From positions 1,552-25,303 of the forward strand of contig KN890446.1 in assembly GCA_000934455.1 (NCBI GenBank): 23,752 nucleotides of DNA, given 5' to 3'. The notes beneath the pieces were generated by a model that was not told the origin of the DNA, did not search any database, and saw only the letters and a program-made list of their open reading frames with translations. Made by a program: the position numbers and the translations under genes. This DNA is from Apostichopus parvimensis. Its lineage: Eukaryota > Echinodermata > Holothuroidea > Aspidochirotida > Stichopodidae. Below are positions 1 through 9,590 of the stretch, piece by piece; position 1 is the first letter of the stretch, and every line of letters begins with the position of its first letter.

Positions 1-30
1 ACTTATTTGTACTTATATTGTCTTGTTCAC

Positions 31-571
31 CTTGTAATACTATGTGATGAAACAAATAATAATAATAAATATATCTTTTAAGAAGCTGCAACATCAGTGG
101 CTCAAAAGTTTGTGATCCTGAAAGTTCAAGACCGGCAGGGCTATCTGGTAGCTGGATTGAATCACTTTCTGATTCTTCTTCAACTTTAGTCCTATTTCTA
201 ATCCCTTTTGGAGGAAACTTCCATCGACTTGTCTCTTTGGATTGATTTAGCGTTCTTAAATCTCTGTCTGTGGCTCTGTCGCTACCAGAAATAGAACCAA
301 CTTTTCTGTCTTCTTCTGCCTTCAGGAGGTTATCGTCTGGTAAGCCTTTCCTGATCTGGTCTAAGTTAGACTGTAATTCACTCGGAGGTGAGATGGAGGC
401 TTTCATGTCCATAATGAGACTAGAGTAGGGATCTGAATCGGCTACAGGGGCTTGGGATTCCAATTTATTGTCTCTGTCTGATGTTTCGTCATCTTCCCAA
501 GTCTCTTCCAAATTTAAGTCTTCTTGGAGGTCTCTCAGGGAGCTGTTCCATGGTGGACACCATAGGTGGTT
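31..571 (-). CDS. putative 3' exon, Ser/Asp/Glu-rich (partial)
   Basis: This is the longest uninterrupted coding-like stretch in the left part. After an acceptor CTCTTTTATGGACAG it reads NHLWCPPWNSSLRDLQED, an acidic run (LEETWEDDETSD), DPYSSLIMDMKASISPP, a charged central part with RATDRDLRT and WKFPPKGIRNR, then VEEESESDS and onwards. It has no stop up to the window edge, roughly 190 codons. The last 30 codons or so run through an AT trinucleotide repeat and look non-coding. A good donor (CAAG|GTGAAC) at 30 is one possible end, and an earlier donor may be the real one. Most of it looks intrinsically disordered. Family not recognised. Confidence 0.55.
252..278 (-). repeat. 27-bp inverted repeat, arm 1 (inside coding segment)
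   Basis: The minus strand here begins CAGAGCCACAGACAGAG. The identical 27 bases occur on the plus strand at 784-810. This arm lies within the exon ending at 571 and encodes RATDRDLRT. The second arm lies in the upstream intron. Confidence 0.9.
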
Positions 572-3243
572 CTGTCCATAAAAGAGTATGAAAGAAAATT
601 ACTAGATAGGAATACACAAGCCATGTAGATGAAAGAACTCTGCATAAAGTGTAGATCATGCATGTTACATTTGAAGACTCGAATTAATGAGTTGACAATA
701 GCCAATAATTTTAAGGGCGAACACGGATTGCTTTGGGTGATGGGAGGGGGTGGGGGAGTAACACTTTCTTGGTGGGAGGGGATCAGAGCCACAGACAGAG
801 ATTTAAGAACATTTAATGATTTCCCTAACTTATGTAATTTCAGAAATGTCAAATATTTTTTTTTTTTCCATTTATAACCCATCTACTAGTAAAATGTCTA
901 CTATTGTTGTATCAACTACAGTATTTACAGAATATTATTATAAAATGTAAAAAAAAAGGGAATATATTACAACATGAAGGCCAAAAGTATTTGAGTTGCA
1001 ATAGATTTACAAGCTATATTACAATGGAAAGACATGAAGGAAAACTTCATAAAAAAGATGACTTTAGGAACAAACCTCAGTTAATTTGTTGTGACTGTTG
1101 AAAAACAGTGCTATCAAGCCAGGCTGGATTTTTTTATGCCACTTTTAATATTTGAGGGAACGACCCTTTAATTTGCCAAGGTTCATCGGTTTAGAGTGAC
1201 AAGACTATTTAGTCTAATACTTTAACCATTTAGCTCAGTTCCTCAGATCCAACACAAAAAGAGTTTTACCTGTCTCAAATGACATGTTTACAGTGGTAGT
1301 ACAAATTTGTCAACTTTTGGACAGATGGTGTTTAATCTTCATTCAATGGGTGCAAGGGTGTTGTTGTTTTAATATCAAGTTAAAGGACCATGCTTTGGTT
1401 CAGTGAGTTATTAGAATTTATGTAAAACAATGGGTTAACATTAACATTAAAGCCCGTACTAGAAGAGCTGATAACATCATCAAGTTAGCCTTTAAAGGAC
1501 CATACCGCAGGTTTAGCATATTTTATCGGTGAATTGCTTGAAACTGGATCAGCAGTGCATGAGTGTAAAATCTCAAATTAACCTTGTTCTGGTGGACTAC
1601 GACATTATTGTGTCTAAAATTCAGCCTACAATTGTCATTTAGGTAGATACTGAAGAAGTGACGGATATGAGGTCATGCTGTCGAGGAAGGAAACATTTCT
1701 TTTACAATTTTATTCATTCTTATGCTCATTTCATTATCTGACAATAACACAAATGGAGAAATGTACTACATCTCAAACCTGCCCATAATCAGAAAGCAAA
1801 GCCAGAATATTAAAGTGGAGGGTGGAGTGGAGGCAATAAGAAAGTGTTTACTATTTTGAATGGATGTGCTGAAAGTTTCTCCATTTTGTTTATCATTATA
1901 TTGATGATAATACTAGAGTTTCTGTGAATGGAAAAAAAATGCCCAATATCTTTGCACTTGTGTAGCAAGTCAGTCAATTTCATAGCAAGATTCTCTCGGG
2001 TAAATGGAGCAACAGAGTTCGGAGTGGGTTTAGTGGTACTGGATATGTGTTTTGGTGGGGTTACAGACAAAATCTAAGAGATAGGGAATCTAGGTCCCAC
2101 CCTTGGCTGCATCCAAAACAGCAAAATACTAAGTAACTGGGTGTTTATTTACAAATAAATTACAGGTCTTTAATTGAGATGGAGAACAACACACAATAAC
2201 TGCAATGTCCCTAAATATTTCACCAAGACCCGCCCCCCCCCCTCTCCCATCCTCCCCAACCAATTCTCTCCTGGTCTCTTTACGTGTAGGGTTTCCAGAA
2301 AGATCTGACCCGACCCGACGTTAATATTGTTACACCCTTTTCAAGATTTTCCTCTAACTATATTTATATTTATATCTCTAAGATTATAGGAAAAAATTAT
2401 CACTGCACAGAACAAAGCCTTATTTGTCAAAACAAATGTGACACAATGCACATACAATTTAAGGGAAACCCCCCCCCCCCCAAAAAAAAAATAATGCACA
2501 GTAGCATATGGCAAAACTAATGGCAGGTATAATATTGTTTCCAATATACACTAGTAACTGTACAGCTTCTTTCATGATGGGTAAAAAGAGCAATTTGCTT
2601 TGCGTGAATACTTATTCAGTTTTAGGAAAAAGGGAATGAGCTTGTTATCCTTACAATATTCACCAAATGTACTTTACACTGAATCTGAGGACAAGGAAAT
2701 AAACTTGATGTATTCTTTAACGTTCGGAAAATTCCACTCTCCTCAACTCTGCTGTACTCCATCGCCTTCGGTAAGACTAAATATTACTAAGTGATATTTC
2801 ATCACGGTTAGGGATACTTCTTTCCGGGGGTGGGGTGGGGTTGGCGGGGACATAAACTTTAACAAATGCACTTATTCAATACAAAACCTTGGTATCAATT
2901 CCATATAAGTTATGTAACATCTTCGCTTGCGAACTACCATAAATAGAACATTTTAACGGAATTTAAACGTCCCTGATTTATGCTTGACACTCCTGCTAAA
3001 CGCGCTTGGGTTTATTTAGCAGCGAAGTAAATCTTTGTACGCAAGACAGACTCATTAGTCAGTTTTAAAATTCATTCCATATTTCTTCGCACATGACCAT
3101 ATCTGTGACCCGCTTGCAAACAATAGTCCAACAACCCATTGTCTCCAGCATACTGCTACCAATAATTTTATACAATGCGAGCATCATATCTATCTTGTAC
3201 TCTCAACGTACCAAACCCAAATGGAAGAAACTTGAAAATGTAC
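572..3243. other. non-coding stretch, probable intron
   Basis: AT-rich and without a convincing gene. It holds a G-run near 750, a C-run followed by an A-run at 2469-2490, a C-run near 2230, and a GGGGT-rich patch near 2826. Two sites reading TTAAAGGACCAT (1381 and 1493) are in direct orientation and may be ends of decayed DNA transposons. A minus-strand frame around 1985-2060 has some protein-like residues (STTKPTPNSVAPFTREN), but no good donor supports an exon. Confidence 0.5.
784..810 (+). repeat. 27-bp inverted repeat, arm 2 (intronic copy of coding sequence)
   Basis: Perfect 27-base inverted match to 252-278. In a minus-strand pre-mRNA the two arms could pair, with the splice acceptor at 572 inside the loop. 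Flanking bases are only weakly alike, so the duplicated patch is short. Confidence 0.9.
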
Positions 3244-3368
3244 CTGGCTCTTCCTCCTTCTGTACGGCTTTATGAGATTGAACGACCCTTTGACCTAGCA
3301 TCTTGATCTCTGCTACCAGTCTCTTCACGGAATCCTCTGATTTTACTACGCTGTCCTTCACTGAACGT
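3244..3368 (-). CDS. putative internal exon, coiled-coil-like
   Basis: In one frame this reads RSVKDSVVKSEDSVKRL, VAEIKMLGQRVVQSHKA, VQKEEEP. The charged helix has regular Val/Leu/Met spacing suggestive of a coiled coil. The acceptor is TTTCTGCTTAG and the donor is CCAG|GTACAT. It needs phase 2 from upstream, and the segment at 3962 leaves in phase 0, so they are not adjacent exons unless another site is used. One alternative frame reaches a stop within the segment. Confidence 0.45.
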
Positions 3369-3377
3369 CTAAGCAGA

Positions 3378-3450
3378 AAGATGGATTAATAATCAATCAC
3401 GCAAAGATGGATTAATAATCAATCACACAAAGATGCATTAATAATCATCA
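3378..3450. repeat. 26-bp tandem repeat, about 3 copies
   Basis: Units begin near 3378, 3404 and 3430, each containing AAGATGGATTAATAATCA with small changes in the last copy. The array starts only 10 bp upstream (in gene orientation) of the putative acceptor at 3369. Confidence 0.9.
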
Positions 3451-3961
3451 TTGCTTACAGTTTTCTTTTTTGTTATACAACCCACAGGGGAAATGAATTC
3501 CAACCCATCAAGATGGGGAATATTCTCACTTTCATTAGATGAAGTGTTAACTATTTCCCCATAAGGTCTGTTCATACCACCGTCTCTTATGCTATTGTCG
3601 CGTTACAGGAGCAGACTTCACTTACTCTCTTTGTTGGGATCTGGGTAGGAGTTGAAATTTAAGCCCAATGAGCTGGAGCTTGCGGATTAAACACCAAATG
3701 TTTCATCACCTACAGCAGTGGGTAGTTTCACTCAGCATTCTATTAAACACGAAATGTAGTGTAAGCAATGAAACTTGAAATTGTCAACAGGTTACATGAT
3801 GTTGCATATTAGTCGCAATGTAACCTTGCATCTAATGATATTAAACACCAACAATGTTAGGACAGCCCTTGAACAAAGCAATTAAACTTACATTAAACTA
3901 ATGAAACTATACTCAAATTGACAGTTGAATGATCCATTAATTAATAGTTTTGTCATCTCAC
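3451..3961. other. non-coding stretch, nothing recognised
   Basis: AT-rich sequence with no convincing exon. On the minus strand there is a 15-base segment at about 3635-3649 bounded by CTACCCAG and GTAAGT, a possible micro-exon, but nothing else supports it. Confidence 0.4.
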
Positions 3962-4046
3962 CTTCATTCTGTCATGGATTGCTTCATTATTCATCTTAAT
4001 TCCTTGCATACCTTGAAAGTAGCCATCTTTATCAATTATATCTTTC
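3962..4046 (-). CDS. putative internal exon of unrecognised gene
   Basis: One base plus 28 codons: KDIIDKDGYFQGMQGIK, then MNNEAIHDRMK. The acceptor is TTTTTCTCGACAG and the donor is AAG|GTGAGA, both strong. Only this frame is open. It enters in phase 2, whereas the upstream segment at 5257 leaves in phase 1, so an unseen exon or a different acceptor is required. A second good donor inside the segment (CAAG|GTATGC) could give a shorter form. Confidence 0.5.
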
Positions 4047-4189
4047 CTGTCGAGAAAAACAGAAACGAATGAAACTTGCCTAATAAACTCCCTTGTTATG
4101 GGATCTTAGCATCTATTACGATTAAAACATAAGACAAGATGGCAATCCATGGCATCTCATCTCTCCTATGATGGAATGGATCTACAATG

Positions 4190-4760
4190 AACTTTGACCT
4201 TGACCCTTAACAACTGCATTAGTTCTAATTTAAAATTTGTCCCATTATAGTCTACATATTTTGTGGTTTAATGACTTTTTCCAACATACTGACAAGCAGA
4301 AAATGGCTACACTTTCTGGGTATTTGACCTTTCACCTATGACATTTATACCAATCACCCAAGATCAAGTTTACAGTACATGGTCAGGCACCTACCCACCA
4401 AGTTTGAACCTGATCGGACTTACAGTCTAGGAGAAGTTCACGACACACTCTTTTGCACAATTTAGACCAATTTTAAATTTAACTCAATTGACCCGTTAAC
4501 TACAAGCCTAAACAGCTAAATCTGTCTTGTTTTAAACTTTGTCTCTTCATTCTCTACATATAATGTGGTTTAATGCCTTTGTCCAACAAGTTGGCATGCA
4601 GAAAATGGTTAAAAACCAATTTTTTTATTTGTTGACCTTCGACCTCTTTGACGTCATCAATCACGCAGGCATGAGTAAACATGGTCAGGCACTCACCCAC
4701 CAAGCTTGAACTTGACAGGACTTCAGGTGTAGGAGGAGTTTGCGACATACTTAATTTTGC
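4190..4760. repeat. two diverged copies of a TGACC-rich dispersed repeat
   Basis: Two head-to-tail copies are offset by about 302 bp. Each has CTACATAT, GTGGTTTAATG, GCAGAAAATGG, a cluster of GACCTT/TTGACC words, GGTCAGGCAC and CCCACCAAG[C/T]TTGAAC. The last block recurs at about 8866-8890, so this is a family with at least three copies in the window. A simple repeat follows directly. The family name is unknown to me. Confidence 0.8.
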
Positions 4761-4845
4761 TCACTCACTCACTCACAAAAACACACACACCCACCCATCC
4801 ACCCAACCGCCCACCCACCAACGCACACACACTCACTAACTCACA
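4758..4845. repeat. ACTC/CACA/CCCA simple repeat
   Basis: Imperfect ACTC, AC and CCCA units follow the TGACC-rich repeat. The copy near 8500-8990 is likewise followed by CACACGCACACACC, so the microsatellite seems to travel with the family. Confidence 0.85.
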
Positions 4846-5256
4846 TTTCTGATGTGGGGTGATGTTCAATATCTCATCTCCCTATACATTACATGAAGGG
4901 AGATGAGATCAAAACAAACTCAACACAAAGTCACAAACAGTTCTGCTTTACAGCAAGAAATAGATAGTGGTCTACTTTAAAATGCACTGTGCAGTTTTCA
5001 GTACAGTCAACTGTTAAAGAGTGGAAATTTAAAAATCATATCGTTACAAGCAGCTTATTTTAGCCGCCCACCCCTCCTCCCCTCACCTCAGTTTGGGAAT
5101 ATCCAATAACTTGTCTCAATAAAGTACATTGCATTTACTTTTCCCAGTCAGTTTCTTAATTTTGAATTGTTTTACAAAAGAATAAAACATAGATAATATG
5201 TTGCCAGCTGACAAAACCTTGGTTCAAATAAAACATGTTTAGAGAGTGAAACTTAC

Positions 5257-5390
5257 TTATGACGGGATAAAATGACCCTGTAACTATCGCTACCACTGGA
5301 CTCCTAGTGTTCAGAGATGAGCCATGCTTGTACTCCGACTGAGCCGTATCTCCTAAATGTTCTATAGCGACCTTTTGTGGGGAGAATAAA
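5257..5390 (-). CDS. putative internal exon of unrecognised gene
   Basis: A long pyrimidine tract and CCGCTGCAG precede one base plus 44 codons: LFSPQKVAIEHLGDTAQ, SEYKHGSSLNTRSP, VVAIVTGSFYPVI. The donor ATAA|GTAAGT is close to consensus. It can follow 7377 in phase, with the LINE fragment lying in the intron between them. A second AG inside the start of the segment (before GTCGCT) would give a shorter exon of 115 bases. No family is recognised. Confidence 0.5.
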
Positions 5391-5985
5391 CTGCAGCGGA
5401 AGATGAAAGAAAAGAGAACAAACAATGTAGACAGACAGAGGGTGAAAGAAGAACAAACAAAACGCACTCAATTAACGTAAGAATATGTACGTCAGGAAGC
5501 AGGTCGATGGCAAAATACCTCTTGCGGTAATGAGCTTAAAAATCATCCATCACTGATAGCAACAACTGCAATATACCCATTAAAATCATCCATCACTGAT
5601 AGCAACAACTGTGGTATGCCCTTTAACCATTTCAATGCCTTAGGTGCCCTCTTGATCATCCTACAACTTTATCATCTAAGTCAGAGCTCTAAGGCTGTCC
5701 AAAACTCCAGCGAAATTTGCGCCAAGAGCCAGTAAATATTGAGCAGCTGCGGGAAATGTTAAGGTTTTGATGAACAGTTTTAAAAAAACCACTGAAAGAA
5801 AAGTTGCTCTTAAAATTCTGTCAATTCTACATGTTTTTTCTCACTCTGGAAAACATGCCCCTTGGTGCTTTTTCACAAGTTTATGTAAATAGCCTTGTTT
5901 TCCTACTAAAACTACAAAGCTGCCGTAGTGCCCCTGCCATCTCAATGAAAGTCAAAGACAATTTCTAATTCTCTCCCTCGAAATA
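5391..5985. other. non-coding stretch with a 44-bp direct duplication
   Basis: Two copies of AAAATCATCCATCACTGAT followed by AGCAACAACTG start at 5538 and 5582, a 44-bp period. The rest is AT-rich, with no exon recognised, up to the LINE fragment. Confidence 0.75.
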
Positions 5986-6848
5986 GTGGCTGTGCCCCTC
6001 CTGCCTGCCCCAAATGTTGACGGTCTTGCCTCAAAGGAACAACGCTATGCAGATGATCTAGTCTTGATGGCACCCTCTGCTGCTGATGCTGAAGCAATGT
6101 TGAATATCTTAGGAGACATTGCTGATGGCTATGGCTTGGTGATTCATCCGGACAAGACAGAATACATGATTATTCAAACTTCTATGAGTGTTGATACCAT
6201 CTACTATAGGGGCAACCCTCTGAAGCGTACATCTGAGTTTAAATACCTTGGCACCTACATCACCTACAATCTCAACGATAGTCGTGAGATCCGTGCTCGT
6301 GTAGCCATGACAAAGGCGACTCTCAACAATTGTGCATATTTGAAGTCGAATCGTATCTCTATGGATGTTAAACTCCACCTGACCAGAGCTCTGGTTGCAT
6401 CTCGTGTTACTTACGGTTGTAGCACCTGGACCATAAAAGCGGCTGACAAGAATCGCCTTGACGCTTTAGGTAGAGAAATCTGGCGACGTTTGCTTGATCT
6501 CACATGAAAGACCATGTGTCGAATGATGAACTAAACACGAAGATCGCGGGGCGATGGCTGTTCTCTTCTGAAACTGTTCTTCAACATAAGGCAAAATGGT
6601 TCGGACATGCAGTATGTTGTGGAGGCCTTACATGTGCTGTACTCGGTGGGCTACCCTGTGGTTACAAACGTAAGCCAGGCCGACCGCATTTACGATGGAT
6701 TGACAATTTAACCAATTGGTCCGGCCGTTCTGCAGCCCAGCTACTCGAAGATGGCAGGCACCAGATTAACATTATAAAAGGTTACAAACCTAAGATTGTT
6801 TATAATCTTCGGGGAGGTCAACGGGCCAATTTGGCTTATGACTATTGA
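5986..6848 (+). pseudogene. reverse transcriptase C-terminal part, frameshifted
   Basis: The first frame (5986-6507) has the catalytic box YADD at residues 21-24 in the context KEQRYADDLVLMAPSA, then KTEYMI, FKYLGTYI and VTYGCSTWT, ending in WRRLLDLT and a stop. The second frame (6504-6848) continues the same protein with KDHVSNDEL, WFGHAV and KPGRPHLRWIDNLTNW. The break is a small frameshift near 6504, so the copy cannot make one polypeptide. The N-terminal part of the RT and any endonuclease are absent. It is a relic with no host function implied. Confidence 0.9.
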
Positions 6849-6860
6849 TTGATTGCCCCT
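5986..6860 (+). mobile_element. 5'-truncated non-LTR retrotransposon (LINE) fragment
   Basis: Only the last third of a reverse transcriptase and the 3' end remain. The 3' end is marked by a short ATTGATTGATTG tail at 6845-6856, typical of LINE 3' ends with simple-repeat tails. It lies antisense to the putative gene and would sit in its intron between 5390 and 7377. Clade is uncertain. The C-terminal layout (YGCSTWT, then a RRLL segment, then a WFGH and GRP...RWID segment) resembles RTE-type and related elements. I could not identify a target-site duplication. Confidence 0.85.
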
Positions 6861-7376
6861 CCGGATTCCTAATGAGAGTACATAAATAAACTGGGTACTT
6901 AGGTCAAAACTGTAATTGCTGATTCAAGGCACCATACTGCATTAAATAAAAGCTTTCAATATATAAATATCTCTGCATTCCTACCCTATTGGTTTCTGTT
7001 ACAGCATATTGTTGCTCCATTTACTGATACTGTTAATATAATAAACTACTTATTATCGACTTTTGTTTTCCAAAATATTCTATTTTGATTATTCTCGTGT
7101 GAAATTACTCCACCGTAATGTTCAACTACAGTAGTAGCAGTGTGGTCTAACAGTGGAATGTTAAATGGATTCCAGGGGGGTGAGAAAGGTAGGGATTTGG
7201 GACAGGTACAGTGACAGGACTCACAGGAGTAAGGATTGGGATAAGGATCGTAAAGCTCCTCATCCGCCCCAGGGTGCTGGGCCCGTAGGTCGTGGCCGTC
7301 TTGTGGGCCGCAACCAAAAGGTCCACAACCTTTGTCCACCCACGGTCATCTCTCGTGCGGCCCACACCGACTCCAC
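6861..7376. other. AT-rich stretch then GC-rich patch
   Basis: 6861-7140 is AT-rich with nothing recognised. 7160-7376 is clearly GC-rich and continues from putative exon 3. On the minus strand one frame here reads RDDRGWTKVVDLLVAAHK, which looks protein-like but is in a different frame from exon 3. It may be an alternative exon end, a frameshifted relic, or chance openness in GC-rich DNA. Confidence 0.4.
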
Positions 7377-7501
7377 CGTGTCGTTCCCCAATGCCCCGGC
7401 ATGTTGCCTGTTCGCGAGGTCAGCTGGTCAGTTGTGACATGAGCCGGGGGGTCGCGGATGAGGTTCTCAATGTCAATCACGAACTCGGATGTTAGATATT
7501 G
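7377..7501 (-). CDS. putative exon 3 of unrecognised gene
   Basis: A very strong acceptor (TTCTTCTGCCTTTTCAACAG) opens QYLTSEFVIDIENLIRD, then PPAHVTTDQLTSRTGNM. The same frame runs to a stop at 7346. A modest donor (ACG|GTGGAG) would end the exon at 7377 and give the phase needed for the segment at 5390. The stretch is GC-rich and open in more than one frame, so the 3' limit is uncertain. It could instead be the last exon, ending in HER and a stop at 7346. Confidence 0.45.
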
Positions 7502-7656
7502 CTGTTGAAAAGGCAGAAGAAGAATATTAGCACAAGTGTAAGTGATGAATATAGTAGCTTTCATGAAAAGAAAAAGTAAAACCTACCATGAAATACTAAG
7601 GAATATCAAAATATTGATATATATGGGTTAGGGTTAAGAAAAACGTATATATTTAC

Positions 7657-7744
7657 ATTTATTTCGTCTTCTCCGATCAATGTTTCTTCCATTTCCTCTT
7701 CGACCAAAGCCTCTCTCTGCTTCCTTTTCGTCGTAGCGCGTCTA
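7657..7744 (-). CDS. putative exon 2 of unrecognised gene
   Basis: One base plus 29 codons: RRATTKRKQREALVEEE, then MEETLIGEDEIN. A Lys/Arg-rich stretch is followed by an acidic helix-like stretch. The acceptor is GTACTGATTGCAG and the donor is AAT|GTAAAT. It enters in phase 2 and leaves in phase 0, which fits both neighbours exactly. The pattern reads like real protein rather than chance, but the family is unknown. Confidence 0.5.
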
Positions 7745-8030
7745 CTGCAATCAGTACACCAACACGAATTGTAGGTGAATCTCGTTTTATTTTACTCTTC
7801 TGTATCCAACAAGGCCTATAATATGGACTCTATAGTAAACATCAAACAGTAATGTGAGCAGCACCTGTTGGCAGCGTACCGTACCTTTATCTGAATATAC
7901 GAATGGTGGTGCTCTTCTAAATTACATTTCGCCGCGACACCCTGGTTCCCCCTTCTCCTCTTCCTCTGTCCACTCCTCATCCTACACCTGCTCCTCCTGC
8001 TCCTCCTCATCGTCCGAAGAGTCCACGTAC

Positions 8031-8167
8031 TTTCTCTTTTCAGTTCGGTGAGGAAAATGGGGTCGGGACCGGCTCGGCCCGGCTTCGCTTGGAGTTTCCA
8101 CCACATCCTCCTCCTGCTCCTGCCACCCCTCCTCCTCATCCTCCAGTACGGGTACCGGCGCATCCAT
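8031..8167 (-). CDS. putative first coding exon, acidic N-terminus
   Basis: ATG at 8167 sits in a good context (GCCATGG). It opens MDAPVPVLEDEEEGWQEQ and continues through PSEAGPSRSRP to HRTEKR, 45 codons plus two bases. The donor AAA|GTACGT is good and gives the phase needed by the next exon. If that donor is skipped, the frame stays open through SSDDEEEQEEQ to a stop at 7982. The segment is GC- and CpG-rich compared with its surroundings, as expected of a 5' exon near a promoter. No domain is recognised. A Glu-rich low-complexity chance frame is the alternative. Confidence 0.45.
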
Positions 8168-9206
8168 GGCATCCGTGTCTTTAAGGTTTAAACATTTATA
8201 TTAAACAAGAGCCGAAAGGCACCATGGTTCCCTTGCGTGTAAGGAATATTTACAAGGGGAGCAGCAAAGTACTGTCCTAAAATTGTTATGTGGTCCGATG
8301 TACACAGACAATATTATTGCAAAAAATATCACAAATCCACCGTTGGTCCTTTTGAGAACCTGTTGAGGACCAGGTGTCTGATATGAGCAAGAGAGAACTG
8401 TACTTATTAAGAATTTTAACAAAACCAAACCTTGATCTCTAATAACTTAGCACACAAAGGTTGCAGAGGAGTCAACTTATGGACAATTTACATCGGAATA
8501 TGCCCACAAAAATTCAGAGAACCGACTTGAAAGAGACCATAGAGGTCACCGGAGGTCAACCTGAGGTCAAAGGTCACCCAGATGCGAGCCGACTATTGGA
8601 TTGACGGACATTTTGTTCTCATGTTATTGTAAAAATACTAGTTTTTGACCTCTAATTGACCTTTGTTGACCTTCGATCACAGGACCGTTGTTTGGAAACG
8701 ATCCCTTACCCCATTCACAACTACTCCCAAAATATCAAGCATGTCGGACCCTGTCAATGGGGTTATTGCTGTTTTTAATATTTTGGTTTTGGCCTCTAAC
8801 TGACCTTTGGTGAACTTCACAGTCACCAAAAACAATAGCGATCTTCCTCTCACTATGGGTTATCCACCCACCAAGTTTGAACATGATCGGTCATTCCCTT
8901 GTTATCGTGCATACAAGCTAAAGCGTCACACGCACACACCGAATACACATACTGTACACACGCAATCACCATTGCATAGATTCCTTGAACCTTCCGGCAA
9001 GGAATCAAAAAGTACTCGCTTGAACATTGGGGTTTCAGAAGAAAAAAAACATAACAATTGAGACAAAAATTGAACTTTTTCTGCAAATTGTAAGATATTA
9101 GTGAAAAACTCAACTTTGGGTTTTAAGGTCATGAATAAGGTATTCCAATTGTCAAAGGGAATCTTGAGTTTGATCCTGTTTAACGAAGAGCCACGATACT
9201 ACATTA
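8168..9206. repeat. TGACC-rich dispersed repeat (about 8500-8990) and flanks
   Basis: 8500-8830 contains many TGACCT/AGGTCA-type words, some spaced closely (GAGGTCACCGGAGGTCA, GAGGTCAAAGGTCACC). Then comes the block CCACCCACCAAGTTTGAACA shared with 4391-4415 and 4695-4715, followed by a CA-rich tail near 8928-8963. 8168-8500 holds nothing recognised beyond being upstream of a possible gene start at 8167. Confidence 0.75.
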
Positions 9207-9214
9207 CACATAAC

Positions 9215-9590
9215 CAAGGGCGTAGGAACCGGGGGTGCTGGGGGCGCCAGCCCCCCAGTGAAAAATATGGGGGGGCGGAAGTATCATTCCGCCCCCCCCC
9301 CCCGCTTCGCAAGTCAGAAAATCCCTTTTTCATTTCTGCCCTTGGTTCTCAGAACATCTTGGCAGAAAAAAAAATCTCATTTGGAGCACCAAATTGCATC
9401 TAAGGCCAGGTGAAAATGCAAAATTATTTACAAAATGGAGTGGGTGTTGAAGTATGCTATATTGCACCAAATTGCATCTGAGGCCACCTGGAAATGCAAA
9501 AAATTTCCCCTCCCCTTAGACCCCTCCCACAGGCCGGCCATCAGTCTTCAGCCCCCCCCCCCCACTCAAAAGTACCTTCCTACGCCACTG
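9215..9590. mobile_element. non-autonomous hAT-type DNA transposon (MITE), 376 bp
   Basis: The termini are inverted repeats: CAAGGGCGTAGGAA at the left and CAGTGGCGTAGGAA at the right (read inward). The perfect 8-bp direct repeat CACATAAC flanks them at 9207-9214 and 9591-9598. An 8-bp duplication with CA-starting termini is the hAT pattern. Inside, the motif GCACCAAATTGCATCT occurs twice (about 9382 and 9464), and C-runs lie near both ends. It encodes no protein. Open frames over it are chance. Confidence 0.92.

Larger units (their letters stand above)
31..8167 (-). other. putative unrecognised multi-exon gene, acidic and coiled-coil-like
   Basis: Seven exon-like segments lie on the minus strand downstream of PEX19: 8167-8031, 7744-7657, 7501-7377, 5390-5257, 4046-3962, 3368-3244 and 571-31. 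The first three chain in phase with acceptable splice sites, and the third can join the fourth if a weaker donor at 7376 is used. The last three have good sites, but their phases do not connect directly, so more exons, alternative sites or two separate genes are needed. The product would be acidic at its N-terminus, then basic/acidic, then helical with heptad-like Val/Leu spacing, and Ser/Asp/Glu-rich near the end. I do not recognise the family and assign no function. A LINE fragment and TGACC repeats lie in the inferred introns. Confidence 0.45.

Noticed and set aside
1381..1505. possible MITE between two TTAAAGGACCAT sites
   Set aside because: The two sites are in direct, not inverted, orientation and no partner end was found.
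1810..2070. minus-strand frame with protein-like residues STTKPTPNSVAPFTREN
   Set aside because: A possible acceptor (ATATCCAG) is present but no good donor, and the rest of the frame is low-complexity AT-rich translation.
7982..8172. Arg-rich and Glu-rich overlapping frames as separate genes
   Set aside because: They are two readings of the same GAG/GAGGAG-rich DNA. Only the frame starting at 8167 has a good start context and in-phase splicing to other exons.
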